A stretch of DNA of 64,000 bases from UBA7957 sp965222695 (GTDB taxonomy: Bacteria; Pseudomonadota; Gammaproteobacteria; Granulosicoccales; Granulosicoccaceae): positions 4,960,001 through 5,024,000 of the forward strand of contig OZ244967.1 of NCBI GenBank assembly GCA_965222695.1, written 5' to 3'. This document shows, one piece after another, positions 1 through 7,946 of this stretch. The notes below the pieces were generated by a model, which was given only the letters and a program-made list of their open reading frames with translations, was not told the DNA's origin and did not search any database. The translations under genes were made by a program, and so were the position numbers. Positions within the stretch are counted from its first letter, which is position 1. Each line of letters begins with the position of its first letter.

Positions 1-1
1 T

Positions 2-430
2 CCTGAAGAGCGGCATAAACAGTTGTTGCTGGATTTATCCTTAAACCTAAAATCGGTCATTTCTCAGCGTCTGTTGCCCACGCCGAGCGGCAAAGGCCGC
101 AGAGCAGCGGTGGAAATCCTGATCAATACGCCCTTGATGTCGGATCTGATCCAAAAGGGTGAGATCCATGAGATGAAGGAACTGATCAGCAAATCCACGG
201 AGCAGGGCATGCAGACATTCGATCAGGCTCTGTACCAGTTAATTGAGTCCCACGCTATTACCATCGAAGAAGCGATGCGTAATGCGGACTCGGTCAATGA
301 TTTGCGGCTGCGAATCAAGCTGCACGGCGGGCGCTCATCCGAAGTCGACGATATGCTATCGGAGAATATGACGATAGAAGGTTCTGAGGAAGAATCGGAT
401 GGGGAACAGGCCAGGGTGATGCGCCGTTAG
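2..430 (+). CDS. pilU: PilU, type IV pilus retraction ATPase accessory (3' part only)
   Basis: The gene is cut by the window start; the frame is open from base 2, so the TTG at 23 is not the true start. PilU is a cytoplasmic PilT-paralogue ATPase that helps PilT retract type IV pili. Only the C-terminal part is visible: PEERHKQ, then DLSLNLKSVISQRLLPT, then KGRRAAVEIL and GMQTFDQAL. These match the end of the PilT/PilU fold after the Walker motifs, and the ending ADSVNDLRLRIKLHGG is PilU-like. The stop codon overlaps the stop of the converging pyrC'. A pilus gene here fits the chemosensory pil cluster 6 kb away, as in Pseudomonas. Confidence 0.9.
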   Translation, partial: PEERHKQLLLDLSLNLKSVISQRLLPTPSGKGRRAAVEILINTPLMSDLIQKGEIHEMKELISKSTEQGMQTFDQALYQLIESHAITIEEAMRNADSVNDLRLRIKLHGGRSSEVDDMLSENMTIEGSEEESDGEQARVMRR

Positions 431-1755
431 AGCCTGTCCGAGAGCTTGTCTATAATCTCTCTGTCATCGCCGCTTGGCAACTCAATGTGCCTGTCGCCAA
501 GTATACAGTGTTTCACCTGTCCTCTTAGCGATAAACCCTCATAGGGGCTGTTTCGGCCTTTGCTGATAAACCGTGTTGTATCACAAACGAACGGTATATC
601 CGGATCAAAAACGATTATCTCGGCCGGACTTCCCGGTTCGAGAGTGCCGCCCGGCAAATCCATGATTTTCGCCGGGTGGGTGGAGGCCAGCGCAATGACA
701 TCCTCCAGGGGCATTTCAATTTCATCTCCCAATTTAAGCAGCAAAGGAAGAAATATATCAAGCCCGGATATGCCGGGTTCGGTCGAAGGGAATGGTGCCT
801 GTTTGGCATCAGGATCATGAGGTGCATGATCGGTGCAAATTGCATCCAGGGTGCCGTCTTTTATCGCCTGTCGCAGACAATCTCTATCGTTTGATGTTCT
901 CAAGGGAGGATTGACGTGGCACAGGCTGTTAAAGCCCGTCACGTGCTCATCGGTTAAAAAGAGATGGTTGATACTGGTATCGGCTGTTATCTGCAATCCG
1001 CTTTCTTTGGCATTGCGAATCAGCTCAATCCCCCTGGCCGAACTGATACGAGAAAAATGCACCCTGGCTCCGGTTTGCCAGGCTAATTCCATAATCATTC
1101 CCAATGCTACCGTTTCCGCCGCCACCGGTATTCCGATTAAGCCAAGCCGAGTGGAAATAAGTCCTTCGTGCATAACGCCCCTGCCGGCGAGAGCACTGTC
1201 CTGTGCGACGAACATCAGTTTAATGTCAAAAGTGGCGGCATACTCCATAATCAACCGCAGGACGCGGGTATTGGCTATGGGCTGTTCGGCATTGCTGGCG
1301 GCGACGCATCCGGCGTCTATTAATGTGGCCAGTTCGCCGATTTGTTCTCCGTCAAGCTTTTGAGTCAGGGCGGCCAGTGGCACAACCTGCGCGAATCCGG
1401 CGTCTTCAACCCGACGATGTATCAGCTCGACAGTTGCAGTTTCATCGATCACCGGATCGGTATCGGGGGAGCAGATAATCGTTGTGATGCCGCCGTGCAG
1501 CGCCGCCCGGGTTTCACTGGCTATGGTGGCTTTTTTCTCCTGGCCGGGCTCGCGCAGGCGGGCGTATAAATCCAGCAGGCCCGGGCAGACGATGCTGCCT
1601 TTTACATCTATTTCGCGCTCTGAAGTTTCACGCTCGTCCGTATTGTCTTCACCCGGAGTCTGTATTCGGCCGTCCTCGATCAGAAGATTGCCCGTTCGGT
1701 CCGTTTTTTTGTCAGGGTCCAGGATTCTGGCGTTCTTTAGCAATATGGAATTCAT
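427..1755 (-). CDS. pyrC': PyrC', non-catalytic dihydroorotase-like subunit
   Basis: This 442-residue protein has the dihydroorotase/amidohydrolase fold but has lost the metal-binding HxH. The canonical DLHVHLREPG is here DLYARLREPG (Tyr64 and Arg66 in place of the two His). The later TDHAPHD and the GISGLD region are kept. In Pseudomonas such pseudo-dihydroorotases (PyrC'/PyrX) are structural partners of aspartate transcarbamoylase and are needed for its assembly; a separate active PyrC does the chemistry. The position right after pyrB, with a 1-base overlap, supports that role here. An active true dihydroorotase is unlikely given the missing ligands. Confidence 0.88.
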   Translation of the reverse strand: MNSILLKNARILDPDKKTDRTGNLLIEDGRIQTPGEDNTDERETSEREIDVKGSIVCPGLLDLYARLREPGQEKKATIASETRAALHGGITTIICSPDTDPVIDETATVELIHRRVEDAGFAQVVPLAALTQKLDGEQIGELATLIDAGCVAASNAEQPIANTRVLRLIMEYAATFDIKLMFVAQDSALAGRGVMHEGLISTRLGLIGIPVAAETVALGMIMELAWQTGARVHFSRISSARGIELIRNAKESGLQITADTSINHLFLTDEHVTGFNSLCHVNPPLRTSNDRDCLRQAIKDGTLDAICTDHAPHDPDAKQAPFPSTEPGISGLDIFLPLLLKLGDEIEMPLEDVIALASTHPAKIMDLPGGTLEPGSPAEIIVFDPDIPFVCDTTRFISKGRNSPYEGLSLRGQVKHCILGDRHIELPSGDDREIIDKLSDRL

Positions 1756-2744
1756 TACTGGCCTGCTTCGGCGAGCGATTTTTCGGTTGAGCTAATGGCT
1801 ATGGACATGACCGCCATTCTGACCGCAATACCGAATGTCACTTGTTGTAGTATCACGGATTGTCCGCCATCGGCAACTATGCCTTCAATTTCTATTCCGC
1901 GGTTGGTCGGCCCAGGGTGCATCACGATGGCATCGCTGGCGGCCAGTCTTAACCGCTCTGTTGTCAAACCGTACCGGGAGTAATATTCGTCGGCGCTGGG
2001 AAGCAAAGCACCACGCATTCTCTCGGTCTGCAAACGCAGCATGATGATGACGTCCAGATCCTGCAGTGCCTGATCGAAGTTATGGAATATCCTGACGCCG
2101 AGATTTTCTATTTCGGAGGGTAAAAGGGTTTCCGGGCCGACAATGCGGATGTCTTCGGTACCGAGTGTCTTAAGCGCGTGTATTTGCGATCGAGCGACGC
2201 GGGAGTGACTGATGTCACCCACTATAGCCACTTTGAGTCCGGAAAAGTCACCCTTAAAATGCCTGATGGTGAACATGTCCAGCATGGCCTGGGTCGGGTG
2301 AGAGTGCCGGCCATCCCCGGCATTGATTATATTGATATGCGGCGCAACATTCTGCGCGATAAAATGCGCGGCACCCGAGTCCTGGTGGCGTACTACAAAC
2401 ATGTCACACTGCATGGCCTGCAGATTTCTCAGCGTATCCAGCAGCGATTCCCCTTTAGTTGTCGAAGATGTACTCATATTGACATTGAGAACATCTGCAG
2501 ACAGCCGCTTCGCAGCCAATTCAAAGGTTGTTCGGGTCCGGGTGCTGGTTTCGAAAAACAGATTGGCCACGGTCTTACCACGTAAGAGGGGAACTTTCTT
2601 AATGGCCTTATCGTTGACACCAGCGAAGGACTGGGCCGTATCCAGTATATCGATCAGAATATCCCGGCTTAAATTTTCCAGACTCAAAAAGTGTTTCAGT
2701 CTGCCGTTCTTATCCAGTTGAATATTGTCGTGAGAGGAACTCAC
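1755..2744 (-). CDS. pyrB: Aspartate carbamoyltransferase catalytic subunit
   Basis: PyrB (329 aa) joins carbamoyl phosphate and L-aspartate to carbamoyl aspartate, the committed step of pyrimidine synthesis. The carbamoyl-phosphate loop STRTRTTFE is at about residues 67-75, HPTQ lies near residue 147, and MHPGPTNRGIEI lies near the C-terminus. About 20 extra N-terminal residues precede the core, as in Pseudomonas-type ATCases that pair with a PyrC' subunit; no pyrI regulatory subunit is present. It overlaps pyrR by 4 bases upstream and pyrC' by 1 base downstream, so the three are probably translationally coupled. Confidence 0.96.
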   Translation of the reverse strand: MSSSHDNIQLDKNGRLKHFLSLENLSRDILIDILDTAQSFAGVNDKAIKKVPLLRGKTVANLFFETSTRTRTTFELAAKRLSADVLNVNMSTSSTTKGESLLDTLRNLQAMQCDMFVVRHQDSGAAHFIAQNVAPHINIINAGDGRHSHPTQAMLDMFTIRHFKGDFSGLKVAIVGDISHSRVARSQIHALKTLGTEDIRIVGPETLLPSEIENLGVRIFHNFDQALQDLDVIIMLRLQTERMRGALLPSADEYYSRYGLTTERLRLAASDAIVMHPGPTNRGIEIEGIVADGGQSVILQQVTFGIAVRMAVMSIAISSTEKSLAEAGQ

Positions 2745-3268
2745 TCGGCTTTACCTTTCTTCTCGGAATCGTCGGTAATAACAAAGCTCATATCATGGTT
2801 TTGCAATTTTATATGCTCACAGGCTTGCAGATCGACGGCCTGACCGATGATATCGGCTCTTATCGGTAACTCGCGTCCTTCTCGCTCTACCAGAGCGACG
2901 AGGATTATCCTTGCGGGCCGGCCAAAGTCAAAAATCTCGTTCATGGCCGCGCGAATAGTCCGGCCGCTATGAATCACATCATCGACCAGAATAATGGTTT
3001 GGTTGTCGACCGCTACCGGCAAATTGGAAGGACCGACTTTGGGATGTAGCCCGCTACGGCTGAAATCGTCTCGATAGAAGGAGATGTTCAATTCACCGAG
3101 CGGTTCGCTCAATCGCAGGTCCTGATGCAGGATTTTCGCCACACTGACACCACCAGTGTGAATGCCGATCATTAGGCAATCCTTCAGCGAATCATCAAGT
3201 TGCAGGCGCAGTTGCTGGACGATTTTCGTGATCCAGCTCCTGACCGTAGCACTATTTATCGAATTCAT
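2741..3268 (-). CDS. pyrR: PyrR, pyrimidine regulatory protein / uracil phosphoribosyltransferase-like
   Basis: This is a PRPP-binding phosphoribosyltransferase-fold protein. The PRPP loop IILVDDVIHSGRTI spans about residues 92-105, followed by ALVEREGRELPIRADIIG. In other bacteria PyrR controls pyr genes by RNA binding and can act as a uracil phosphoribosyltransferase; I see no obvious pyr attenuator here. I chose the ATG at 3268, which has GGAAG just upstream, over the ATG at 3280, which would add four residues. Both overlap the 3' end of ruvX. It overlaps pyrB by 4 bases. Confidence 0.92.
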   Translation of the reverse strand: MNSINSATVRSWITKIVQQLRLQLDDSLKDCLMIGIHTGGVSVAKILHQDLRLSEPLGELNISFYRDDFSRSGLHPKVGPSNLPVAVDNQTIILVDDVIHSGRTIRAAMNEIFDFGRPARIILVALVEREGRELPIRADIIGQAVDLQACEHIKLQNHDMSFVITDDSEKKGKAE

Positions 3269-3701
3269 TTCTGCTTCCAAACCATTTTTCCAAAATCAAT
3301 GCTGCCGCTATTTTATCCAGATCCGCCTTGTTCGTCTTGTGCCGTTTACCGCGTTTGCGGTTATCGCGAATGATCCCGGATGCCTCACGCGTGCTCAACC
3401 GCTCGTCCGTTTCATAAACCGGGATTTTATAGCGTTTGGCCAAACCTTTCCCGAAGCCGCGGGCATGTGCGGTTAAAGGTTGTTCGTTACCGTCCATATG
3501 CAGTGGAACGCCGACGATCAGCCCGACGGGCTGCCACTGTGAGACCAGTAGTCCGATAGATTCCCAGTCCGGTGTGCCGCTTCGGTTATCGACCGTACGC
3601 AGAGGATTGGCTGTGCCCTGTTCGCTATGACCGCAGGCGATTCCAATATGGCGTTCTCCGTAGTCGAACGATAGATAGAGTCCGCAGGGATAATCAGTCA
3701 T
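3252..3701 (-). CDS. ruvX: RuvX/YqgF, Holliday-junction resolvase-like pre-16S rRNA nuclease
   Basis: This 149-residue RNase H-like protein belongs to the YqgF family, which matures the 5' end of 16S rRNA. The N-terminal strand carries the catalytic Asp in LSFDYGERHIGIACG. IVGVPLHMDG follows, then ETDERLSTREA, and the C-terminal Asp is in KADLDKIAAALIL. Length and motifs are typical. It sits between yqgE and pyrR on the same strand, the order seen in Pseudomonas, and its 3' end overlaps the start of pyrR. Confidence 0.95.
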   Translation of the reverse strand: MTDYPCGLYLSFDYGERHIGIACGHSEQGTANPLRTVDNRSGTPDWESIGLLVSQWQPVGLIVGVPLHMDGNEQPLTAHARGFGKGLAKRYKIPVYETDERLSTREASGIIRDNRKRGKRHKTNKADLDKIAAALILEKWFGSRNEFDK

Positions 3702-3755
3702 GGTTCATTGAGCGCTTGGCCGGCCGGTGAATGGCGTAAAGAAGGGAATCGCAGA

Positions 3756-4313
3756 TCAGGCATGCCCGGTGTCGGTTGAAATATTGCCTAAATTAATGCC
3801 GATCAGTTCCGCAGCCTTATTCAAGCGAAGTTCAGCGGATGTTGCAAAGATAATCGTAATATCTGCGGGGCAGGTCAACCAAGCGTTTTCCGCAAGTTCA
3901 GCTTCCAATTGCCCGGGCCCCCAACCCGCATGGCCGAGGGTAACGAGAAAATTTGCCGGCCCCCTGCCGGTGGCTATATCCTGCAGAATATCACGCGAGC
4001 TGCTGATGCACATATCGTTACTGAATCGGTGCGTGCCGGCCCACTTTCTGGACTCTGCGGACTGATGCAGCACCAATCCGTGGGTCGGGTCGACGGGCCC
4101 GCCTTCGTAGACTTCGCGGTGTCGAATCTCAGGGCGTTCAACCTCTATATCCATTTGCTCGAGCACTTCACCCAGTTCCAGATTAAGCGTTCTGTTCACA
4201 ATCAATCCCAGTGCGCCTCTTTCGTCATGGTCACAGATATATGTCAGTGTATGCGCGAAGTTAGGATCGAGCATTTGCGGCATGGACAATAAAAAGTGGT
4301 GCGTTAGGTTCAC
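3756..4313 (-). CDS. yqgE: YqgE/AlgH family protein
   Basis: This 185-residue protein belongs to the UPF0301 (YqgE/AlgH) family. It opens with the family-typical NLTHHFLLSMPQM and continues with GALGLIVNR, VYEGGPVD and LGHAGWGPGQLEAELAENAWL. The biochemical role of the family is not settled; Pseudomonas AlgH has been linked to alginate gene expression. It lies 54 bases upstream of ruvX, and the yqgE-ruvX pairing is widely conserved. The ATG at 4313 matches the family N-terminus. Confidence 0.95.
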   Translation of the reverse strand: MNLTHHFLLSMPQMLDPNFAHTLTYICDHDERGALGLIVNRTLNLELGEVLEQMDIEVERPEIRHREVYEGGPVDPTHGLVLHQSAESRKWAGTHRFSNDMCISSSRDILQDIATGRGPANFLVTLGHAGWGPGQLEAELAENAWLTCPADITIIFATSAELRLNKAAELIGINLGNISTDTGHA

Positions 4314-4399
4314 TGAATAATTCCGTTTGGCGACATTGAGCCGGGGATTTCAGGAGACGATTGGCACTCCGCCAACCCGAAAACTTAGGACTAGAGAAG

Positions 4400-5281
4400 T
4401 TAGTTGTGGCTGACGATGGAGTTATTACTCTTGAATTCCCAGGTACGGGTAATGTACAGGATATCGGTTTCATCCGCGAGTTTTCCCGTCAAGGGGGAGA
4501 ACGGAGCAGAAAGCGCCACTATCCGCTTGGCTGCGTCGTCCAGTAGCTTCTCGCCGGACGAGCGGCGAATCACGATTTCCTCTATGGTGCCGTTTTTACG
4601 TATTCCTACGACCAGAATTAATGTTCCGAAGAGTTTCCTGCGCCGGGCTTCATCCGGATAGTTCAGATTTCCCATGCGCTCGACTCGCTCCACCCAACGA
4701 TACATGTATTCGGCTGAGGCGGCTTCCCGGGTACGGGCAGTTAAAAATGTTTTGCGTGGCCGCTTTGCGTATTCCTCCAGACGAGTGTTTAATTCCTTGC
4801 TCAGGCGCGCGATTTCCATCCGCTGATCGATCAGAATATCCGACTCGGCCAGATTTTTTTCCGTGGATTCTTCCACGGCCGGATCGTTTTTAACGTCTTG
4901 CTCCGAGAATAGGGCGGTCAGAACTGTTTCCGGATGTTGATCGGCCGTTTGCGGTTTGCTTAGCTCCAGCGGTACAGGCGAGATACCGTCCGTATCGAAG
5001 TCCTGGTTAGAGATAAACGGCGAAGACGGGCGGGTAAACTCTTCACTTTCGCCTCCGCCGTCCTGGGAAATCTGAGCCAGGTATTCCGCTTCCTCGGGTG
5101 TGACTTCAGACCGTTTATCAACCAGGATGACTTCCAGCGCGGGCGGGGTTTTGGTTTCCTGCAAAATCGGGGCAAATCCGACACCGAGAATAATGATTCC
5201 ATGGAACGCGGCAGCCAGGAACAACATCATGCCCAAGCGGTCAGTCTGCTGCACTTCAGGTTGATAAATGGCCAGGTTCAT
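4400..5281 (-). CDS. TonB-family energy transducer (TonB3-like)
   Basis: This is a TonB-type protein linking the inner-membrane proton-motive force to outer-membrane or envelope machinery. The frame is open further upstream (to 5443, into gshB), but the ATG at 5281 gives a sensible 293-residue protein. It has one N-terminal anchor (LGMMLFLAAAFHGIIILGVGF), a charged periplasmic region with little proline, and a C-terminal TonB domain containing YPDEARRRKLFGTLILVVGI. In Pseudomonas the tonB at this locus (tonB3) is needed for twitching motility, and the surrounding order yqgE-tonB-gshB / pilG is the same here. A pilus-related role is therefore inferred. Confidence 0.88.
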   Translation of the reverse strand: MNLAIYQPEVQQTDRLGMMLFLAAAFHGIIILGVGFAPILQETKTPPALEVILVDKRSEVTPEEAEYLAQISQDGGGESEEFTRPSSPFISNQDFDTDGISPVPLELSKPQTADQHPETVLTALFSEQDVKNDPAVEESTEKNLAESDILIDQRMEIARLSKELNTRLEEYAKRPRKTFLTARTREAASAEYMYRWVERVERMGNLNYPDEARRRKLFGTLILVVGIRKNGTIEEIVIRRSSGEKLLDDAAKRIVALSAPFSPLTGKLADETDILYITRTWEFKSNNSIVSHN

Positions 5282-5364
5282 GGTGTGGTGTTGTGTTCTT
5301 TTGACTGAAGATCTTTCAAATGCAATTGTAGACCCAAAGGAAAATTCTGCTTCCCTGAACGGTC

Positions 5365-6309
5365 CTATAATTTGAATTCGATGACATCCATCAAAGAGCC
5401 GGCAATATCCAGCCCGCAATCGCGATCCAGCTCGCGAATGCACGTTGGGCTGGTGACATTGATTTCGGTCAGATAGTCTCCGATGATATCGAGCCCCACG
5501 AACAGCAATCCTTTTTCCACCAGCGTCGGAGCCACTGTGTCGCAGATTTCTTTGTCCCGCTCCGACAAAGCAACGGCCACTCCCCGGCCTCCGGCGGCAA
5601 GATTCCCCCGTGTTTCACCCTCTGCCGGAATACGTGCAAGCGCGTAGGGAACAGCTTCGCCGTTAACCAATAACACGCGTTTGTCACCTTCAGTGATTTC
5701 CGGAATAAAGGTTTGAGCCATTATCTGGACCTTGCCGAAACCGGTCATGGTTTCCAGTACCACATTGATATTCGGGTCATCTTCGCGCAGTCGAAAAATG
5801 GATGCACCGCCCATACCGTCAAGCGGCTTGACGATAATATCCTTGTTTTGCCGGAGGAAATCTTTGTGTCTCTCGACATCGGCACTGACCAGTGTCAGCG
5901 GGCAGGCGTCAGGGAACCAGCCGGTGAACATTTTTTCATTCACATCGCGCAAGGCGGCCGGCCGGTTCAGGATCAGCGTGCCCTTGGCTTCAGCATATTC
6001 AAGGAGGTAGGTGGTATAGATATAGTCCATATTAAACGGCGGATCGACGCGCATGATCACCACATCCAGGCTGCCAAGCGCCAGGTCCCGCCCCGGTTCA
6101 GTCTCGAACCAGTGATCATTATTGTCGAAGACTCTGATCTTTTGCATGCGGGCGAAAGCTTCACCGGCCTGTAAATAGCATGCGTTCTGCAGTATGTAAT
6201 AAATCTCCCAGTCCCTTCTCTGTGCCGCCAGCATCATGGCAAAACTGCTGTCCTTATAGGGTTTGATGGTATCGATCGGATCCATCACCACACCGAGTTT
6301 AATTGTCAT
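5365..6309 (-). CDS. gshB: Glutathione synthetase
   Basis: GshB (314 aa) is an ATP-grasp ligase that adds glycine to gamma-glutamylcysteine, the last step of glutathione synthesis. Visible family segments are the start KLGVVMDPIDTIKPYKDSSFAMM, with DMGGASIF-like ATP-grasp sequence (here LDGMGGASIFRL), ILNRPAALRDVNEKMF, ETRGNLAAGGRG and the closing DIIGDYLTEINVTSPT. Length is normal. It is the first gene of the minus-strand operon and diverges from pilG across a 259-base intergenic region. Confidence 0.97.
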   Translation of the reverse strand: MTIKLGVVMDPIDTIKPYKDSSFAMMLAAQRRDWEIYYILQNACYLQAGEAFARMQKIRVFDNNDHWFETEPGRDLALGSLDVVIMRVDPPFNMDYIYTTYLLEYAEAKGTLILNRPAALRDVNEKMFTGWFPDACPLTLVSADVERHKDFLRQNKDIIVKPLDGMGGASIFRLREDDPNINVVLETMTGFGKVQIMAQTFIPEITEGDKRVLLVNGEAVPYALARIPAEGETRGNLAAGGRGVAVALSERDKEICDTVAPTLVEKGLLFVGLDIIGDYLTEINVTSPTCIRELDRDCGLDIAGSLMDVIEFKL

Positions 6310-6490
6310 CTTGTTTTCCGGCCGCTGTTTTGTTCAATATACCGGGAACCACTCCCGGCTGCCTTTGGCTGTGATGCCGCAGGGCGTGAATTAATTGACA
6401 TAAGCAATTGAATTAATTTACCTCAAGTTTGATAAAAATACACTCATGTTATACAGTTCGGATGATTGATCCCGCGCCGGTGTAGGTCCT

Positions 6491-6510
6491 AGTACTCTGT
6501 CCAGAGTACT
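6491..6510. promoter_or_regulatory. Palindrome upstream of pilG
   Basis: A perfect 9-bp inverted repeat with a 2-base centre (AGTACTCTG-TC-CAGAGTACT) lies about 58 bases before the pilG start, in the gshB-pilG divergent region. It may be a repressor or activator site or an RNA hairpin in the pilG leader. It does not resemble a terminator because no T-run follows. A weak sigma70-like pair (TTGATA at 6429, TATACA at 6450, short 15-base spacing) lies just upstream. Confidence 0.4.
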
Positions 6511-6568
6511 GGAGTAAAAGTCTTATTAGGCGGTGATTGTCTGAAACGATATTAGGAGTGTATGACGG

Positions 6569-7009
6569 GTGACGGCATCAAACGGCGATTCGACAAATCC
6601 CAAGGTTTTAGTCATCGATGACAGCAAGACCGTGCGTCGTTCCGCTGAAAACCTGTTAAAGCAGGAAGGTTTTGAAGTCATTACCGCCATCGACGGCTAC
6701 GAGGCCCTGGCAAAAGTCGTGGAGCACAAGCCTGATGTGATTTTCGTGGATATCATGATGCCAAGGCTCGATGGTTACCAAACCTGCGCGCTGATCAAGA
6801 ACAATAGCCGTTACAGCTCCATACCCATAATATTACTTTCCAGCAAGGACAGTATTTTTGACAAGGCGCGAGGCCGGATCGTCGGTTCACAATATTACCT
6901 GACCAAGCCCTTTACCCGCGACGATTTACTCGGTGCCATCAATGAGCATCTTGGGGTTCATCCGGTTGTGGCACAGGTGGCTCCTGTGAACAGTGCCGAG
7001 AGGTCTTGA
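6569..7009 (+). CDS. pilG: PilG, type IV pilus response regulator
   Basis: This is a single-domain CheY-like receiver (146 aa) of the Chp chemosensory system that controls pilus extension. It has the acidic pocket in VLVIDDSKTVRRSAE, the phospho-acceptor Asp in DVIFVDIMMPRLDGYQTCALIKNN, and the Lys of YLTKPFTRDD. The start is a GTG at 6569 with AGGAG 10 bases upstream; the nearby ATG at 6562 is out of frame. pilH follows with no intervening base. The DGYQTCALIKNN signature is characteristic of PilG rather than of other CheY homologues. Confidence 0.95.
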   Translation: MTASNGDSTNPKVLVIDDSKTVRRSAENLLKQEGFEVITAIDGYEALAKVVEHKPDVIFVDIMMPRLDGYQTCALIKNNSRYSSIPIILLSSKDSIFDKARGRIVGSQYYLTKPFTRDDLLGAINEHLGVHPVVAQVAPVNSAERS

Positions 7010-7378
7010 ATGCGACGTATTTTAATCGTGGACGATTCACCCACCGAAGTCCACGTTTTTCAGAACATTCTTGAACAGAACGGTTTTCGGGTTGAAACCG
7101 CTTCCGACGGCGAGACGGGAATCGACATGGCCCGGCAAATTAAGCCCGACCTCATTCTGATGGATATAGTCATGCCGGGAATCAATGGCTTTCAGGCTAC
7201 GCGTAAGCTGCATCGCGATGCCGATACAGCGGACATCCCCATTGTCATAGTGACGACAAAAGATCAGGAAACCGACCGGATCTGGGGCTTGCGTCAAGGC
7301 GCGCGCGGTTATGTGGTCAAGCCGGTCACAGAGAAAGAACTTGTCCGTTGCGTGGAGTCGGCACTGGCTGATGAGTGA
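7010..7378 (+). CDS. pilH: PilH, type IV pilus response regulator
   Basis: This is the second stand-alone receiver domain (122 aa) of the Chp system. PilH is thought to counter PilG and promote pilus retraction. The receiver motifs are ILIVDDSPTEVHVFQ, DLILMDIVMPGINGFQATRKL and YVVKPVTEKEL. It starts immediately after the pilG stop, and its TGA overlaps the ATG of pilI, so the group is probably a single translationally coupled operon. Confidence 0.95.
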   Translation: MRRILIVDDSPTEVHVFQNILEQNGFRVETASDGETGIDMARQIKPDLILMDIVMPGINGFQATRKLHRDADTADIPIVIVTTKDQETDRIWGLRQGARGYVVKPVTEKELVRCVESALADE

Positions 7379-7892
7379 CGATGCAAACCGGCAGTTTGTC
7401 GCTTATCGCGTGGGTGATCAAATCTTGCTCACCGCGGTCAATCAGATCAAGGAGATCATTGAGCCCGTTTCTGTTACGCCGATTCCGGGTGCTCATGCTT
7501 GGTTTATCGGCCTGACAGGCTGTCGCGGAAATATTCTGGCTGTGACTGATCTGGGGGCTTTTCTTTATGGCGCGGGCAGTCGGACCGGACCGAATGGCAG
7601 AATCATCGTGGTCTGCACGGAGGAAGAGGATTTTGCTTTATTGGTCGACGACATTGTGGGCCTGAAGAAATTTTCCGGCGAACAGGCACGCATGGATGCC
7701 GGCGATATCTCGCGGCCCTTGCGACCCTATGTACGGGAAAGCATCCATGACCAGGATGACTTCTTGCCGATACTGGATGCTATTGTGTTGGTGACATCGG
7801 ACAGATTTCTGAGCATTAAACAGCTATCCGCGACTGAAGTTTCATCCACGCGTGAGGCTTCTCCGGAAAACAAAGTGGCGGATTCAGGTTAA
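7371..7892 (+). CDS. pilI: PilI, CheW-like adaptor
   Basis: This is a CheW-domain adaptor (173 aa) that couples the PilJ receptor to the ChpA kinase. The CheW fold shows in FVAYRVGDQILLTAVNQIKEIIEP, GAHAWFIGLTGCRGNILAVTDLG and the later LLVDDIVGLKKF. The frame is open upstream to 7311, but the ATG at 7371 overlaps the pilH stop and gives a normal CheW-type N-terminus, so I took it as the start. pilJ begins 54 bases downstream. Confidence 0.93.
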   Translation: MSDDANRQFVAYRVGDQILLTAVNQIKEIIEPVSVTPIPGAHAWFIGLTGCRGNILAVTDLGAFLYGAGSRTGPNGRIIVVCTEEEDFALLVDDIVGLKKFSGEQARMDAGDISRPLRPYVRESIHDQDDFLPILDAIVLVTSDRFLSIKQLSATEVSSTREASPENKVADSG

Positions 7893-7946
7893 GGCATTCA
7901 ACGGTCGCCAGATTATCTGGCCCAGAAATATCCATGGACATATTCT

